From: Streptococcus mitis
GTDB lineage: Bacteria; Bacillota; Bacilli; Lactobacillales; Streptococcaceae
Length of the DNA stretch: 64,000 nt
Direction of reading: 5' to 3'
Assembly (NCBI RefSeq): GCF_000722685.1
Contig: NZ_JPFV01000015.1
Location: 248,001 to 312,000, forward strand
Positions 46,465 through 57,381 of the stretch are shown piece after piece. A program made the position numbers and the translations under genes. The notes beneath the pieces are model-generated. The model saw nothing but the letters and a program-made list of their open reading frames with translations. It was not told the origin of the DNA and did not search any database. The stretch's first letter is position 1; the number at the start of each line of letters is the position of its first letter.

Positions 46465-47317
46465 GTTCTTTGAATTGCTGCAAACGCAATTCAAAAAGGG
46501 CCATCAATTGTGGATTTTCTAATACTTGCAGAGATTGGATAAAGTGTTCAATCTCTTTTTGATTGCTTCCTTTGGTTTGAAGAAAAATACTCATTTTCTT
46601 TAAAAATTGCCACGATACTTTTTCAAAAACATCATACGGACGCAGCATACTCTCCAACTCAGTTTCAAAGATTGGGATGTAGGAGAAAAGTTTTCGCTCC
46701 ATGAGCTCTGATAAGATATTTAATAGTCCTTGCTTCATATACAATCGATTGTGTACTAACTCTTTAAATTCCTTGGATTTTTCAAGTAAAGAGGTTGATA
46801 AAAATATCAAATCTTGATTACTCAAGAAAGGCATTGTATTGCAAAAAAGATAGAGTTCAAACCAGGTCCAAGACTCAATAGCATAGAGATAGATGGTCAA
46901 AAACTCGCTATCTTCTTTTACCAATGGATAGTTCTTATTTAAGGAATGGATGGCATTTTTAATCACAATGGCATTCAAACGACGATAGGTCTCTGCCATC
47001 TGTCCTTGCTTGACCTCCTCTAATAGTTGCTCTAAACCAGCGATATCTTGATAGGCAAAGCGATCCACAACCCTTCTACCAATTCGCATATGTGGGGATT
47101 CTTGATAGTTGTTGAGCTTGTGCCCAAACTCATCAAAATTCATATTAATCCCTTGGATAGCTAATATGAGCTTATCCGCAGACAGCATAGACTGCCCTAG
47201 TTCAAACTTAGACAACTGAGAAGCTGTTAGTCCAGCACAAGCCACATCTGACTGCTTGAGCTTTCTCGCCAAGCGCAATTCCTTGTAAAATTCTCCCAAT
47301 TCCATTCTCTCGATCAT
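46454..47317 (-). CDS. rgg: Rgg family pheromone-dependent regulator (Rgg144-like)
   Basis: 287 aa. N-terminal XRE helix-turn-helix (LGEFYKELRLARKLKQSDVA, then LTASQLSKFELGQSMLS; residues about 6-48) followed by a helical-repeat domain that in Rgg proteins binds a peptide. AGGAGGTGG precedes the ATG. It is convergent with, and overlaps, the SHP gene. Expected model: imported SHP binds Rgg, which then activates shp and nearby operons. The assignment to the Rgg144 group is by position and peptide. Confidence 0.87.
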   Translation of the reverse strand: MIERMELGEFYKELRLARKLKQSDVACAGLTASQLSKFELGQSMLSADKLILAIQGINMNFDEFGHKLNNYQESPHMRIGRRVVDRFAYQDIAGLEQLLEEVKQGQMAETYRRLNAIVIKNAIHSLNKNYPLVKEDSEFLTIYLYAIESWTWFELYLFCNTMPFLSNQDLIFLSTSLLEKSKEFKELVHNRLYMKQGLLNILSELMERKLFSYIPIFETELESMLRPYDVFEKVSWQFLKKMSIFLQTKGSNQKEIEHFIQSLQVLENPQLMALFELRLQQFKELID

Positions 47318-47420
47318 ATTACCACCTCCTATTTTTTATATAGTATATCATTATTTATATTTATTTATCAAAATATTCTGACATTTAAGGGATCAAAAAA
47401 GCCAGCCTTAAGCTGACTCC

Positions 47421-48431
47421 TTATTCCATGATATCAAAAGCGAGGCTTGGTTTGGCATTGAGGTCCCAGTTTGCAAAGTTTTCTTTGTTCCACTCGCTGA
47501 CGCTGGCATAGGCAATCATGCCTGCATTGTCTCCGCAAAGGCGAAGTGGGGGAATGATGACCTTGACATCTGTGATTTCGGCTACTAAGCGTTCTCTGAG
47601 ACCTTTATTGGCTGCCACACCACCTGCCACAACTAGGGTTTTAACAGGATATTTCTCCAAAGCCTTCTTGGTTTTAGCCATGAGAATGTCCATAACTGCT
47701 GCTTGGAAGGAAGCACACAAATCCTCTGTGGACAGATTTTCTCCCTTTTGCTCGGCATTGTGATGAAGATTGATAAAGGCGGATTTCAAACCAGAGAATG
47801 AAAACTCCAGATTATCTTCCTTAATCATGGCACGTGGGAAATCATAAATATCCTGCCCCTGATGAGCCAGCTCGTCAATCTCGCGACCTGCTGGATAGGT
47901 CAAGCCCATGACACGGCCGACCTTATCATAAGCCTCACCAACTGCGTCATCTCGCGTTTCCCCAACAATCTTGTAATCACCAGCCTCAGAAACATAAACC
48001 AACTCTGTGTGTCCACCGCTGACCAAGAGGGCTAGCAAGGGAAACTCCAAAGGCTCCACACTCTGAGCGGCCATGAGGTGACCAGCCATGTGGTTAACAG
48101 GGATCAGCGGAAGTCCATGAGCCCAAGCAAAGGCCTTAGCAGCTGATAAACCTACTAGTAAGGCTCCGACCAAGCCCGGTCCATAGGTAACCGCCACAGC
48201 TGTCACGTCCTCTTCGGTAATCCCTGCTTCTGCTAGTGCCTCCTCGATACAGGCTGTAATGACCTCGACATGGTGACGACTGGCTACTTCAGGCACTACG
48301 CCCCCAAAACGTTTGTGGCTCTCAATTTGACTAGCAATGACATTGGACAAGAGCTGGTCGTCGTTTTTCAAGACGGCAACACTGGTCTCATCACAGGATG
48401 TCTCAAATGCTAAAATATATCTATCCTTCAT
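47421..48431 (-). CDS. tsaD: tRNA threonylcarbamoyladenosine synthase TsaD
   Basis: 336 aa, ASKHA fold. Starts [21 protein letters not shown]; metal-binding HMAGHLMAA (about residue 111); [23 protein letters not shown]; and the C-terminal [10 protein letters not shown]. With TsaB, TsaE and TsaC it makes t6A37 on tRNAs that read ANN codons. Start overlaps the end of rimI by 11 nt. Confidence 0.97.
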   Translation of the reverse strand: MKDRYILAFETSCDETSVAVLKNDDQLLSNVIASQIESHKRFGGVVPEVASRHHVEVITACIEEALAEAGITEEDVTAVAVTYGPGLVGALLVGLSAAKAFAWAHGLPLIPVNHMAGHLMAAQSVEPLEFPLLALLVSGGHTELVYVSEAGDYKIVGETRDDAVGEAYDKVGRVMGLTYPAGREIDELAHQGQDIYDFPRAMIKEDNLEFSFSGLKSAFINLHHNAEQKGENLSTEDLCASFQAAVMDILMAKTKKALEKYPVKTLVVAGGVAANKGLRERLVAEITDVKVIIPPLRLCGDNAGMIAYASVSEWNKENFANWDLNAKPSLAFDIME

Positions 48432-48858
48432 CTATTTCTCTCTTCATGATGATGGCGTCCTCGACTGGATCATGGTAATAAGCCTTTCGCTCAGCGATGA
48501 CTGCCATTTTTTCTTTCTTGTAAAATGCTTGCGCTCGGTGGTTCGACTTTCTAACTTCGAGGAAAATCTCCTTGTCTGTCGGCAATTGAGCAAACAAGGC
48601 TGACGCAATTCCCTGACCCTGATAGATTTGTTTGACAGCGATTTGCAGGACTTCTGCTTCAAATAGATTTTCCTGCACAGCTAAAAAGCCAATCACTTCT
48701 GCCCCATCATAAGCCAGAGCATACCAAGTCTGATCTTGGGACAGGTCTGCTTGGATTTGTTCCAGCGTCCAAGGACTGACTGAGTAAACATCTACCATAA
48801 CAGCGTAGATGGCTCGAGCCAGGTCAGGCTGTTGTTGGATTCGTTTGATTTCTATCAT
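48421..48858 (-). CDS. rimI: ribosomal protein S18-alanine N-acetyltransferase RimI
   Basis: 145 aa GNAT protein. The acetyl-CoA motif is [18 protein letters not shown] (about residues 76-93), followed by [30 protein letters not shown], typical of RimI. It acetylates the N-terminal alanine of S18. It sits between tsaB and tsaD with short overlaps on both sides, a common Firmicutes order. Confidence 0.93.
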   Translation of the reverse strand: MIEIKRIQQQPDLARAIYAVMVDVYSVSPWTLEQIQADLSQDQTWYALAYDGAEVIGFLAVQENLFEAEVLQIAVKQIYQGQGIASALFAQLPTDKEIFLEVRKSNHRAQAFYKKEKMAVIAERKAYYHDPVEDAIIMKREIDEG

Positions 48859-49538
48859 AGACGTTTAATATAAGACTCGCCAGACTCGGTGTGGTTCTTG
48901 AGCCAGTTTTCCTCAGCTTCGACTCGTTTGAGGTAATTCGGCACAAAATCATGCAAGGAGTCTGCTTCCTTGTCCCAGGCCAAAAGAGCTAGATTGGCTG
49001 CATTAGGCAATGTTTCTTTATAATTAGTCCTTGGCAAGTGTTCTTGAATCTGCTCAATAAAAGGACAAACTTCTCCGACAAAGGTTACCTGACTAGCACC
49101 CTTGATTAGCTCAATCACTCGCTCAAAGGGCAGGTGTGCTTCTGGCATGACAGGTTTGGCATTTTCATAAAATCCTGCATAAACATTATTGCGACGCGCA
49201 TCCATTAAAGGGACAAACAAGCCTTCTTGTTGATATGGCACCAGAGCCAAGAGACTCGACATACCAACCAACTCGATGTTCAGGGTATGAGCCAAAGTCT
49301 TGGCAGTGGCTACCGCAATTCGCAAGCCCGTGTAGCTACCTGGTCCTTCCGCCACCACGATTCGGTCCAAATCCTTGGGCGTCCAATCCAAACTTGCCAT
49401 CAAAAAATCGATGGCAGGCATGAGGGTAATACTGTGATTTTTCTTAATATTAATCGTCGTCTCGGCAAGAACCTGCTTGTCCTCTAAAATAGCGAGAGAA
49501 AGAGCCTTGCTAGACGTATCAAAAGCTAATACTTTCAT
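48855..49538 (-). CDS. tsaB: tRNA t6A biosynthesis protein TsaB
   Basis: 227 aa. Starts MKVLAFDTSSKALSLAILED, with NHSITLMPAIDFLMASL and the VVAEGPGSYTGLRIAVATAKTLA motif of TsaB. It lacks the catalytic metal site of TsaD and acts as its partner. First gene of tsaB-rimI-tsaD; the overlap with rimI is ATGA. The promoter is at 49569-49597. Confidence 0.95.
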   Translation of the reverse strand: MKVLAFDTSSKALSLAILEDKQVLAETTINIKKNHSITLMPAIDFLMASLDWTPKDLDRIVVAEGPGSYTGLRIAVATAKTLAHTLNIELVGMSSLLALVPYQQEGLFVPLMDARRNNVYAGFYENAKPVMPEAHLPFERVIELIKGASQVTFVGEVCPFIEQIQEHLPRTNYKETLPNAANLALLAWDKEADSLHDFVPNYLKRVEAEENWLKNHTESGESYIKRL

Positions 49539-49568
49539 AACACATTCCTATCTTTTTGTCTGCTTACT

Positions 49569-49597
49569 ATTATACTACAAAAGCTGGCACATGGGAA
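49569..49597 (-). promoter_or_regulatory. promoter of tsaB-rimI-tsaD
   Basis: Minus strand TTCCCA (49592-49597), 17 nt, TATAAT (49569-49574), about 30 nt before the tsaB start. Confidence 0.55.
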
Positions 49598-49612
49598 TTT
49601 TCTTTGCCCACA

Positions 49613-49642
49613 AACAAAAATGCCCCAGCATAAGCAGGGCAT
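49613..49642 (-). terminator. terminator of the small membrane protein gene
   Basis: Minus-strand stem ATGCCC / GGGCAT with an 11-nt loop, then TTTTTG, directly after the stop codon at 49643. Confidence 0.8.
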
Positions 49643-49858
49643 CTAAGCATTTAATCCAAAGTAAAATACAAACCAAACGACATAGGTCACGAGTAGGAGA
49701 AAAAGAGAGTAGAGAGTCACAAAACTAATCTTCCACAAGAGCTTGCTTTGTCGTCGTTCCATTTTGGCAAATAGAAGATTCCCCGCATAAACACAAACAA
49801 CAAAAACAATAAAAGCCACCAAGCGGACTCCGATAGCAAAAGCAAATAAGTTATACAT
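49643..49858 (-). CDS. 71-aa two-helix membrane protein
   Basis: 71 aa. Starts MYNLFAFAIGVRLVAFIVFVV after a strong AAGGAGG. Two hydrophobic helices are separated by a basic loop (FAKMERRQSKLLWK). It resembles small streptococcal membrane proteins of the DUF3165 kind, but I am not certain. It has its own terminator and is divergent from rpoY. Confidence 0.7.
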   Translation of the reverse strand: MYNLFAFAIGVRLVAFIVFVVCVYAGNLLFAKMERRQSKLLWKISFVTLYSLFLLLVTYVVWFVFYFGLNA

Positions 49859-50017
49859 AGGGCAACCTCCTTGACTTAAAAACTATAGGGAATTATGACA
49901 AACGATAAATTCCACTCCCATTATCAAGATAACATACTTTCTTTATTTTTGCAAACGCTTCCTAATGAGTAACTCTATGACTTTCTCGTTCCCGTCTTTT
50001 ACTAATTTTTCATTTTG

Positions 50018-50026
50018 TGGTATAAT
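50018..50026 (+). promoter_or_regulatory. extended -10 promoter of rpoY-rnjA
   Basis: TGG-TATAAT, with TATAAT at 50021-50026. The leader to rpoY is about 105 nt and shows no strong structure. Confidence 0.6.
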
Positions 50027-50136
50027 TGAAATAATTGTAACGAATCAAGGTCAATCTAGACAAAAAATGGAATGAAATCAAGCAAATATCTGCTAAAAGT
50101 TTGGAATAAGCTGACCTGTAAATAGAAAGGAACTAT

Positions 50137-50370
50137 ATGATTTACAAAGTTTTTTATCAAGAAACAAAAGAACGTAGCCCACGTCGCGAAACAACACGCG
50201 CACTTTACCTAGACATCGATGCCAGCTCAGAACTTGAGGGTCGTATCGCTGCTCGTCAACTTGTCGAAGAAAATCGCCCAGAGTACAATATCGAGTATAT
50301 CGAACTCTTGTCTGACAAATTGCTAAATTACGAAAAAGAAACTGGCGCCTTCGAAATTACGGAGTTCTAA
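50137..50370 (+). CDS. rpoY: DNA-directed RNA polymerase epsilon subunit
   Basis: 77 aa (former DUF1447). [28 protein letters not shown] is the family N-terminus. Epsilon binds the core enzyme near the secondary channel and resembles phage Gp2. The gene precedes that of RNase J1 by 1 nt, the standard Firmicutes order. Confidence 0.95.
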   Translation: MIYKVFYQETKERSPRRETTRALYLDIDASSELEGRIAARQLVEENRPEYNIEYIELLSDKLLNYEKETGAFEITEF

Positions 50371-50371
50371 T

Positions 50372-52051
50372 ATGGCCTATACTCTTAAACCTGAAGAAGT
50401 CGGCGTTTTTGCCATCGGTGGTCTGGGAGAAATCGGGAAAAATACTTACGGAATTGAATACCAAGATGAGATTATCATCGTCGATGCTGGGATTAAATTC
50501 CCAGAGGATGACTTGCTGGGTATCGACTACGTCATTCCTGATTATTCTTACATCGTGGACAATATCGACCGCGTCAAGGCTGTTTTGATTACACACGGAC
50601 ACGAGGACCACATTGGTGGGATTCCTTTCCTACTAAAGCAAGCAAATGTCCCTATCTATGCTGGACCGCTTGCCTTGGCTTTGATCCGTGGGAAACTCGA
50701 AGAACACGGCCTCTTGCGCAACGCCAAACTTTACGAAATCAACCACAACACTGAGTTGACCTTTAAAAATCTCAAGGCAACCTTCTTTAGAACGACTCAC
50801 TCTATTCCAGAGCCTTTAGGAATTGTCATTCATACTCCTCAAGGGAAAATTGTCTGTACAGGTGACTTCAAGTTCGACTTTACTCCAGTTGGAGAACCTG
50901 CGGACTTGCACCGTATGGCTGCCCTTGGCGAAGAAGGCGTGCTCTGTCTCCTGTCTGACTCGACAAATGCAGAAGTGCCAACCTTTACCAACTCTGAAAA
51001 AGTCGTTGGTCAGTCCATCATGAAGATTATCCAAGGCATTGAAGGACGTATCATCTTTGCATCCTTTGCCTCAAATATCTTCCGTCTCCAGCAAGCAACA
51101 GAAGCCGCTGTTAAGACTGGACGTAAGATTGCGGTCTTTGGTCGCTCTATGGAAAAGGCCATTGTCAACGGAATCGAGCTTGGCTACATCAAAGCTCCTA
51201 AGGGAACCTTTATCGAGCCAAATGAAATCAAAGATTATCCTGCAGGAGAAGTTCTCATCCTCTGTACGGGTAGTCAGGGTGAACCTATGGCGGCCCTCTC
51301 TCGTATCGCCAACGGAACCCACCGTCAGGTACAACTCCAACCAGGCGATACGGTTATCTTCTCTTCAAGTCCAATCCCTGGAAACACTACTAGCGTCAAC
51401 AAGCTGATCAACATCATTTCTGAAGCTGGTGTTGAAGTTATCCACGGTAAGGTTAACAATATCCATACATCTGGACACGGTGGCCAGCAAGAGCAAAAAC
51501 TCATGCTCCGCTTGATTAAGCCAAAATACTTCATGCCTGTCCACGGTGAATACCGCATGCAAAAAGTCCACGCTGGACTAGCAGTGGATACTGGTGTTGA
51601 GAAGGACAATATCTTTATTATGAGCAATGGTGATGTGCTTGCCCTCACTGCTGACTCAGCTCGTATCGCAGGTCATTTCAACGCTCAAGATATCTATGTC
51701 GATGGAAATCGTATCGGTGAAATCGGTGCTGCTGTCCTTAAAGATCGTCGTGATCTATCTGAAGACGGTGTCGTTCTGGCAGTCGCAACTGTTGACTTCA
51801 AATCGCAGATGATTCTGTCTGGTCCAGACATCCTCAGTCGAGGCTTTGTCTACATGAGAGAGTCTGGCGACTTGATTCGCCAAAGCCAGCGTATCCTATT
51901 CAATGCAATTCGTATCGCACTGAAAAACAAGGATGCTAGCGTGCAATCTGTCAATGGTGCCATTGTCAACGCTATTCGTCCCTTCCTCTATGAAAATACA
52001 GAACGTGAACCGATCATCATCCCGATGATCCTCACACCAGATGAAGAATAA
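50372..52051 (+). CDS. rnjA: ribonuclease J1
   Basis: 559 aa. Metallo-beta-lactamase core with the zinc motif [16 protein letters not shown] (about residues 72-87), the [13 protein letters not shown] segment, the beta-CASP part ([31 protein letters not shown]), the C-terminal metal His in [14 protein letters not shown], and MPVHGEYRM. It is a 5'-3' exo- and endonuclease in mRNA decay and rRNA maturation. A BOX repeat begins right at its stop codon. Confidence 0.96.
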   Translation: MAYTLKPEEVGVFAIGGLGEIGKNTYGIEYQDEIIIVDAGIKFPEDDLLGIDYVIPDYSYIVDNIDRVKAVLITHGHEDHIGGIPFLLKQANVPIYAGPLALALIRGKLEEHGLLRNAKLYEINHNTELTFKNLKATFFRTTHSIPEPLGIVIHTPQGKIVCTGDFKFDFTPVGEPADLHRMAALGEEGVLCLLSDSTNAEVPTFTNSEKVVGQSIMKIIQGIEGRIIFASFASNIFRLQQATEAAVKTGRKIAVFGRSMEKAIVNGIELGYIKAPKGTFIEPNEIKDYPAGEVLILCTGSQGEPMAALSRIANGTHRQVQLQPGDTVIFSSSPIPGNTTSVNKLINIISEAGVEVIHGKVNNIHTSGHGGQQEQKLMLRLIKPKYFMPVHGEYRMQKVHAGLAVDTGVEKDNIFIMSNGDVLALTADSARIAGHFNAQDIYVDGNRIGEIGAAVLKDRRDLSEDGVVLAVATVDFKSQMILSGPDILSRGFVYMRESGDLIRQSQRILFNAIRIALKNKDASVQSVNGAIVNAIRPFLYENTEREPIIIPMILTPDEE

Positions 52052-52155
52052 TACTCTTCGAAAATCTCTTCAAACCACGTCAGCTTCGCCTTGCCGTACT
52101 CAAGTACAGTCTTCGGCTAGCTTCCTAGTTTGCTCTTTGATTTTCATTGAGTACA
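52052..52155 (+). repeat. BOX-type interspersed repeat (A-C form)
   Basis: About 104 bp. Left end ATACTCTTCGAAAATCTCTT with a following segment whose complement resembles the BOX-A1R primer site (ACGGCAAGGCGAAGCTGACG), and right end TTTGATTTTCATTGAGTA (boxC). No boxB copy. It is opposite in orientation to the copy at 42604-42718 and touches the rnjA stop codon. Confidence 0.85.
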
Positions 52156-52162
52156 AGTCAAC

Positions 52163-52195
52163 AAAACAGCCCCGATTTTTCGGAGCTGTTTTTCT
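52163..52195. terminator. bidirectional terminator between rnjA and mnmG
   Basis: AAAACAGC-c-CCGA-tttt-TCGG-a-GCTGTTTTT. Suits the plus-strand rnjA transcript (after the BOX) and minus-strand mnmG, whose stop codon is next to it. Confidence 0.9.
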
Positions 52196-54109
52196 CTATG
52201 CTTTCTTTTCTTGATTTTTAGAAATACTACGATTTTTACCTTCAAGATACACCATCAAAATAGAAATATCTGCTGGGTTTACTCCCGAAATACGGCTGGC
52301 TTGGCCGATGGTTTCTGGATTGATGAGTTTAAACTTCTGACGAGCTTCGGTTGCGATAGAATCAATGTCATCCCAGTCGATATTGGCTGGAATGCGTTTT
52401 TCTTCCATGCGTTTCATCTTGGCTACCTGATCCATAGCTTTGGAAATATAGCCTTCGTACTTGATTTCTGTTTCAATCAATTCGATAATCTTGTCATCCA
52501 AGTCCTCAGCAGCTGGCCCAATGAAGGCCACCACATCTTGGTAAGAAACTTCTGGACGGCGAAGGAATTCCTTGGCTGTCACTGCATCGGTCAACGGCTT
52601 GAAGCCCATCTCCTCAACCTTGGTATTGGTTTCCTTGACTGGCTTGAGTTTGATGCTGTCTAGGCGTTTCATCTCATTGTCAAATTGATTTTTCTTGATT
52701 TCAAAACGAGACCAACGTTCATCGTCCACAAGGCCAATCTCGCGTCCCATCTCTGTCAAACGCATATCAGCATTGTCATGGCGGAGAATGAGGCGGTATT
52801 CCGCACGGCTGGTCAAGAGACGGTAGGGTTCAATGGTTCCCTTGGTCACCAAGTCATCAATCATCACCCCGATATAACCGTCACTGCGCTTCAAAATCAA
52901 CTCAGGCTTGCCTTGGATTTTCAGAGCCGCATTGATACCCGCGATAATCCCTTGGCCAGCAGCTTCTTCATAACCTGAAGTTCCATTGGTCTGACCAGCA
53001 GTGAAAAGTCCTGAGATTTTCTTGGTTTCCAGAGTCGCACGCAACTGGTGTGGCAAGACCATGTCGTACTCAATGGCATAACCTGTTCGCATCATCTCTG
53101 CATTTTCCAACCCTTTGATAGAATGAACCAGCTCACGCTGGACATCCTCTGGCAGACTGGTTGAAAGTCCTTGAACATAGACTTCCTCTGTATTGCGCCC
53201 TTCTGGCTCAAGGAAAAGTTGGTGGCGTTCCTTGTCCACAAAGCGCACAATCTTGTCTTCAATAGATGGACAGTAACGAGGCCCCACTCCCTTGACCACA
53301 CCTGTAAACATAGGCGCACGGTGAAGGTTGTTTTGAATAATCTCATGACTGGTTCCATTGGTGTAGGTCAACCAGCATGGCACTTGGTCCTTGACATAAT
53401 CCTCATCACGTGAAGTGTATGAGAAGTGATTTGGCGCTTCGTCCCCTGGCTGAATCTCGGTCACATCGTAGTTGATAGAAGAAGCCTTGACACGTGGAGG
53501 GGTTCCTGTCTTGAAACGACCAATTTCGAGTCCTAATTCCTTGAGATTGTCAGCAAGGTTAATAGAAGCTAGGCTGTGGTTAGGACCTGATGAATACTTA
53601 AGGTCTCCGATGATAATTTCCCCACGGAGGGCTGTCCCTGTCGTCACGATAACAGCCTTGGCAGCATACTCTTGATGGGTTGCTGTACGAACACCGACAA
53701 CCTTGCCATCTTCCACCAAAATCTCATCAATCATGGTCTGACGAAGGGTCAGATTCTCTTGATTTTCAACTGTCTTGCGCATTTCCTTAGAGTAAAGCTC
53801 CTTGTCAGCCTGCGCACGAAGGGCACGGACAGCTGGCCCCTTCCCTGTGTTGAGCATCTTCATCTGGATGTAAGTCTTGTCAATGGTTTTGGCCATCTCG
53901 CCACCTAGGGCATCAACTTCACGCACGACAATCCCCTTGGCAGAACCACCGATAGAGGGATTACAAGGCATGAAAGCCAGCATTTCAATGTTGATAGTCG
54001 CAAGCAGGACCTTACAGCCCATACGGCTAGCGGCCAAGGAAGCCTCGACCCCAGCGTGTCCTGCACCAATTACAATAATATCGTATTCTTCTGTAAAATT
54101 ATAAGTCAT
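52196..54109 (-). CDS. mnmG: tRNA uridine 5-carboxymethylaminomethyl modification enzyme MnmG
   Basis: 637 aa. FAD-binding motif [20 protein letters not shown] at the N-terminus; signatures [15 protein letters not shown] and [19 protein letters not shown]-terminal helical domain that meets MnmE. With MnmE it modifies the wobble uridine of several tRNAs. Also known as gidA. It lies 9 nt downstream of the nudix gene. Confidence 0.97.
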   Translation of the reverse strand: MTYNFTEEYDIIVIGAGHAGVEASLAASRMGCKVLLATINIEMLAFMPCNPSIGGSAKGIVVREVDALGGEMAKTIDKTYIQMKMLNTGKGPAVRALRAQADKELYSKEMRKTVENQENLTLRQTMIDEILVEDGKVVGVRTATHQEYAAKAVIVTTGTALRGEIIIGDLKYSSGPNHSLASINLADNLKELGLEIGRFKTGTPPRVKASSINYDVTEIQPGDEAPNHFSYTSRDEDYVKDQVPCWLTYTNGTSHEIIQNNLHRAPMFTGVVKGVGPRYCPSIEDKIVRFVDKERHQLFLEPEGRNTEEVYVQGLSTSLPEDVQRELVHSIKGLENAEMMRTGYAIEYDMVLPHQLRATLETKKISGLFTAGQTNGTSGYEEAAGQGIIAGINAALKIQGKPELILKRSDGYIGVMIDDLVTKGTIEPYRLLTSRAEYRLILRHDNADMRLTEMGREIGLVDDERWSRFEIKKNQFDNEMKRLDSIKLKPVKETNTKVEEMGFKPLTDAVTAKEFLRRPEVSYQDVVAFIGPAAEDLDDKIIELIETEIKYEGYISKAMDQVAKMKRMEEKRIPANIDWDDIDSIATEARQKFKLINPETIGQASRISGVNPADISILMVYLEGKNRSISKNQEKKA

Positions 54110-54118
54110 ATTTCTCTC

Positions 54119-54574
54119 CTATTCCTCAAGATGAATGTGTCTTAGTTGGCCGTCCCAATCTGGTAAGGCTGTTTTTAAAAAGGCTGGGACTAGATTGATA
54201 CCCTCAAGCTTGTCTATGTCAATCCATTCACAGGGCTGCGATTTTTCATCTTCCTGCATGGTCAATGGGGCATCTTCAAGCAAATCCACTAAGTAATGAA
54301 ACTCGATGTTGTGATAGGAAACACCGTCCTGTTCAAAACGATTTTCAACTACAAAAGCTAGTTGCCCAGCTTGAGCTTTGACACCCAGTTCTTCCCTCAC
54401 TTCACGGACTACCGCGTCCTCCGTTCTTTCATTTACTTGAATAGCACCACCAATAGTGTAATACTTTCCCTTGTCTTTGGTAACTAGGAGCTTGCGATTT
54501 TGGACAATCAAAGCTGTCGCCCGAACACCAAAAATCGTATCTCCTACTTTTGTCCGAAAGTCTTGCTGAGTCAT
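54119..54574 (-). CDS. NUDIX family hydrolase
   Basis: 151 aa. Nudix box GGAIQVNERTEDAVVREVREELGV (about residues 41-64) matches GX5EX7REUXEEXGU. I start at MTQQDFRTKVGDTIFGV (54574) after AAAGGAC. The substrate is unknown; a nucleoside diphosphate derivative is expected. Cotranscribed with mnmG. Confidence 0.92.
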   Translation of the reverse strand: MTQQDFRTKVGDTIFGVRATALIVQNRKLLVTKDKGKYYTIGGAIQVNERTEDAVVREVREELGVKAQAGQLAFVVENRFEQDGVSYHNIEFHYLVDLLEDAPLTMQEDEKSQPCEWIDIDKLEGINLVPAFLKTALPDWDGQLRHIHLEE

Positions 54575-54714
54575 TTTTGTCCTTTCCCTTAAACGACACA
54601 AAAACAGTCAAAACTCCAAAGAAGTGCAGGACAAAAAAGCCTGCAACATCCATGAGCTTTGACCATCATTTCTATTGCTTTTATTATTGTAGCAAATTGA
54701 GACAATTTGTCAAT

Positions 54715-55914
<1,200 letters not shown>

Positions 55915-56000
55915 TCATTATAACATGCTTGGTTGGAGAAGACAAGAAAGAGGCTGTCAAATCTGGCAACCTCTTGCATAAGACACTTTTTCATTCCAAA

Positions 56001-56208
56001 CTATTCTTTATATAAAAAATTCCTATAAATTCTAGCAATAGTTAAAACACATACAAATAGGACTCCCAAAATAGATAGTACTATTTTCACAAAACTCAGT
56101 TCCGAACCTATGACATATATATGAAAAAGAGGGGCTAGTCCTACACATATATACAATAGATAATTTATAAAGTTTATTTCACCTAATCCTGCAAAAAAAA
56201 TGTTTCAT
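56001..56208 (-). pseudogene. small membrane protein gene broken at a run of eight T
   Basis: An ATG at 56208 starts MKH and then meets eight T (56193-56200), which puts it out of frame and gives TGA after a few codons. With one T fewer the frame stays open to 56001 and makes about 68 aa with two hydrophobic helices (NYLLYICVGLAPLFHIYVIG and VKIVLSILGVLFVCVLTIA). No good ribosome binding site. Either decayed or able to switch by slippage. Confidence 0.55.
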
Positions 56209-56321
56209 TTTAACTATCCCAATTTTACCTTTCGTCTTAATAATCCACTAGCAAATCTATTGACTTCTCTTTTTTTGAAAAATCTTGACAGCAAATTTAC
56301 TCCACTTAATGCCACTGAGAC
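56209..56321 (-). other. in-frame remnant after the 53-aa gene
   Basis: After the TAA at 56322 the same frame stays open for about 37 codons (ALSGVNLLSRFFKKREVNRF, then SGLLRRKVKLG) to a TAG near 56217. No start codon with a ribosome binding site was seen. It may be the tail of a gene that was once longer. Confidence 0.35.
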
Positions 56322-56483
56322 TTAACTGGGTAAAAAATAGTAATCCCATATCAAATGAGAAATCAGCAATGATAGAAATAGTATACCGTCAATATAACTA
56401 TTCTTAAAATATTCTGTAATTACAAAATACAGAAATGCCACAACCATCGAAATTAATACAATCATAGCAATTTCAATCATCAT
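56322..56483 (-). CDS. 53-aa membrane protein in the bacteriocin operon
   Basis: Starts MMIEIAMIVLISMVVAFLYF after GGAGAAATT; a second hydrophobic stretch (GILFLSLLISHLIWDYYF) follows a short charged loop with KNSYID. It could be an immunity protein. The frame continues past its TAA, so a truncation of a longer gene is possible. Confidence 0.6.
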   Translation of the reverse strand: MMIEIAMIVLISMVVAFLYFVITEYFKNSYIDGILFLSLLISHLIWDYYFLPS

Positions 56484-56531
56484 AATTTCTCCAAGAGAAA
56501 AGTATAAACTGACAAAGTTCCTGCTAAAACA

Positions 56532-56768
56532 CTATCCTCCCAGCAAATAGAGAGTCAGCAAAAATAAGACAACCGAAATTGGCAGAAAAGCAGCACGATT
56601 TGTTTTACAAAAAATGGAATAACAAAGACTACCTATCGAAAATGTCATAATAACTTCAATAGTTATCTTTACAGCAGAGTAATATATATTTTTAATAAAA
56701 AGAATTAAAAAGATAAAAAATACCAATGAACTAAGAACAGATTTGATATAAAATTTTAAATGAGTCAT
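56532..56768 (-). CDS. 78-aa membrane protein, possible bacteriocin immunity
   Basis: Starts MTHLKFYIKSVLSSLVFFIF and has three hydrophobic helices (also VKITIEVIMTFSIGSLCYSIF and AAFLPISVVLFLLTLYLLGG). It begins one base after the bacteriocin stop codon (TAATATG), so it is translationally coupled to it. Small membrane proteins right behind bacteriocin genes are usually immunity proteins; that is inference here. Confidence 0.7.
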   Translation of the reverse strand: MTHLKFYIKSVLSSLVFFIFLILFIKNIYYSAVKITIEVIMTFSIGSLCYSIFCKTNRAAFLPISVVLFLLTLYLLGG

Positions 56769-56769
56769 A

Positions 56770-57381
56770 TTATGGAATATATACGTTATAAGACAAACTA
56801 ATGCCAGGTATGTGATCTCCTAGATGCAAGACAGTTACACCATTTTCAACACCCCATTTAACTAATGCTGCAGCAGAAGCTGTTACAAGCGCAGCAACAC
56901 CAGCTCCCCACGGTCCTGCCGCTACTAATTCCTTGGCATACCAACCAACATAGCCACCTGCAAAAGCCGCAGCAGCCCATCCATTCATACTTCTAATTTT
57001 AGGTCCAAGATTAATATACAAACCGACAAACCCTCTAAATTGAGTTTTTCTAACATCTAATTCTGCAATAGATAATATATCTTCGGCTTCCTGCTCAGTA
57101 ATCTCTAAGTCTTCCATTAACTGTTCTTTAGTTGCGTATAAAACTGGATTTCCATATTCATTTTTCGAAAAATAATTTTCTAATTTCAAAGCAACTTCTG
57201 TCAATTTTTTATCATATGAATACTGTCCGTAATTTGTAATTATATTTATATCTGCGGAAGTAAATTCATCCACCTTATCTGAACTAATTATATTAGAAAT
57301 CGTAGATGCATTAGCAAGTGTTGGAGCCACTGCTCCAAATAATGATAATGCTACTATAGACGATGTTATTAATTTTTTCAT
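56770..57381 (-). CDS. secreted bacteriocin-like protein
   Basis: 203 aa. Sec signal peptide MKKLITSSIVALSLFGAVAP, cleavage expected after ANA near residue 25. A charged middle part of about 90 aa (LTEVALKLENYFSKNEYGN, QLMEDLEITEQEAEDIL) is followed by a hydrophobic, Gly/Ala-rich C-terminal 80 aa (AAAAFAGGYVGW, GPWGAGVAALVTASAAAL). Matches what is annotated as putative bacteriocin (SP_0109) in pneumococcus, by memory and length. GGAG upstream. No export ABC gene is nearby. Confidence 0.72.
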   Translation of the reverse strand: MKKLITSSIVALSLFGAVAPTLANASTISNIISSDKVDEFTSADINIITNYGQYSYDKKLTEVALKLENYFSKNEYGNPVLYATKEQLMEDLEITEQEAEDILSIAELDVRKTQFRGFVGLYINLGPKIRSMNGWAAAAFAGGYVGWYAKELVAAGPWGAGVAALVTASAAALVKWGVENGVTVLHLGDHIPGISLSYNVYIP

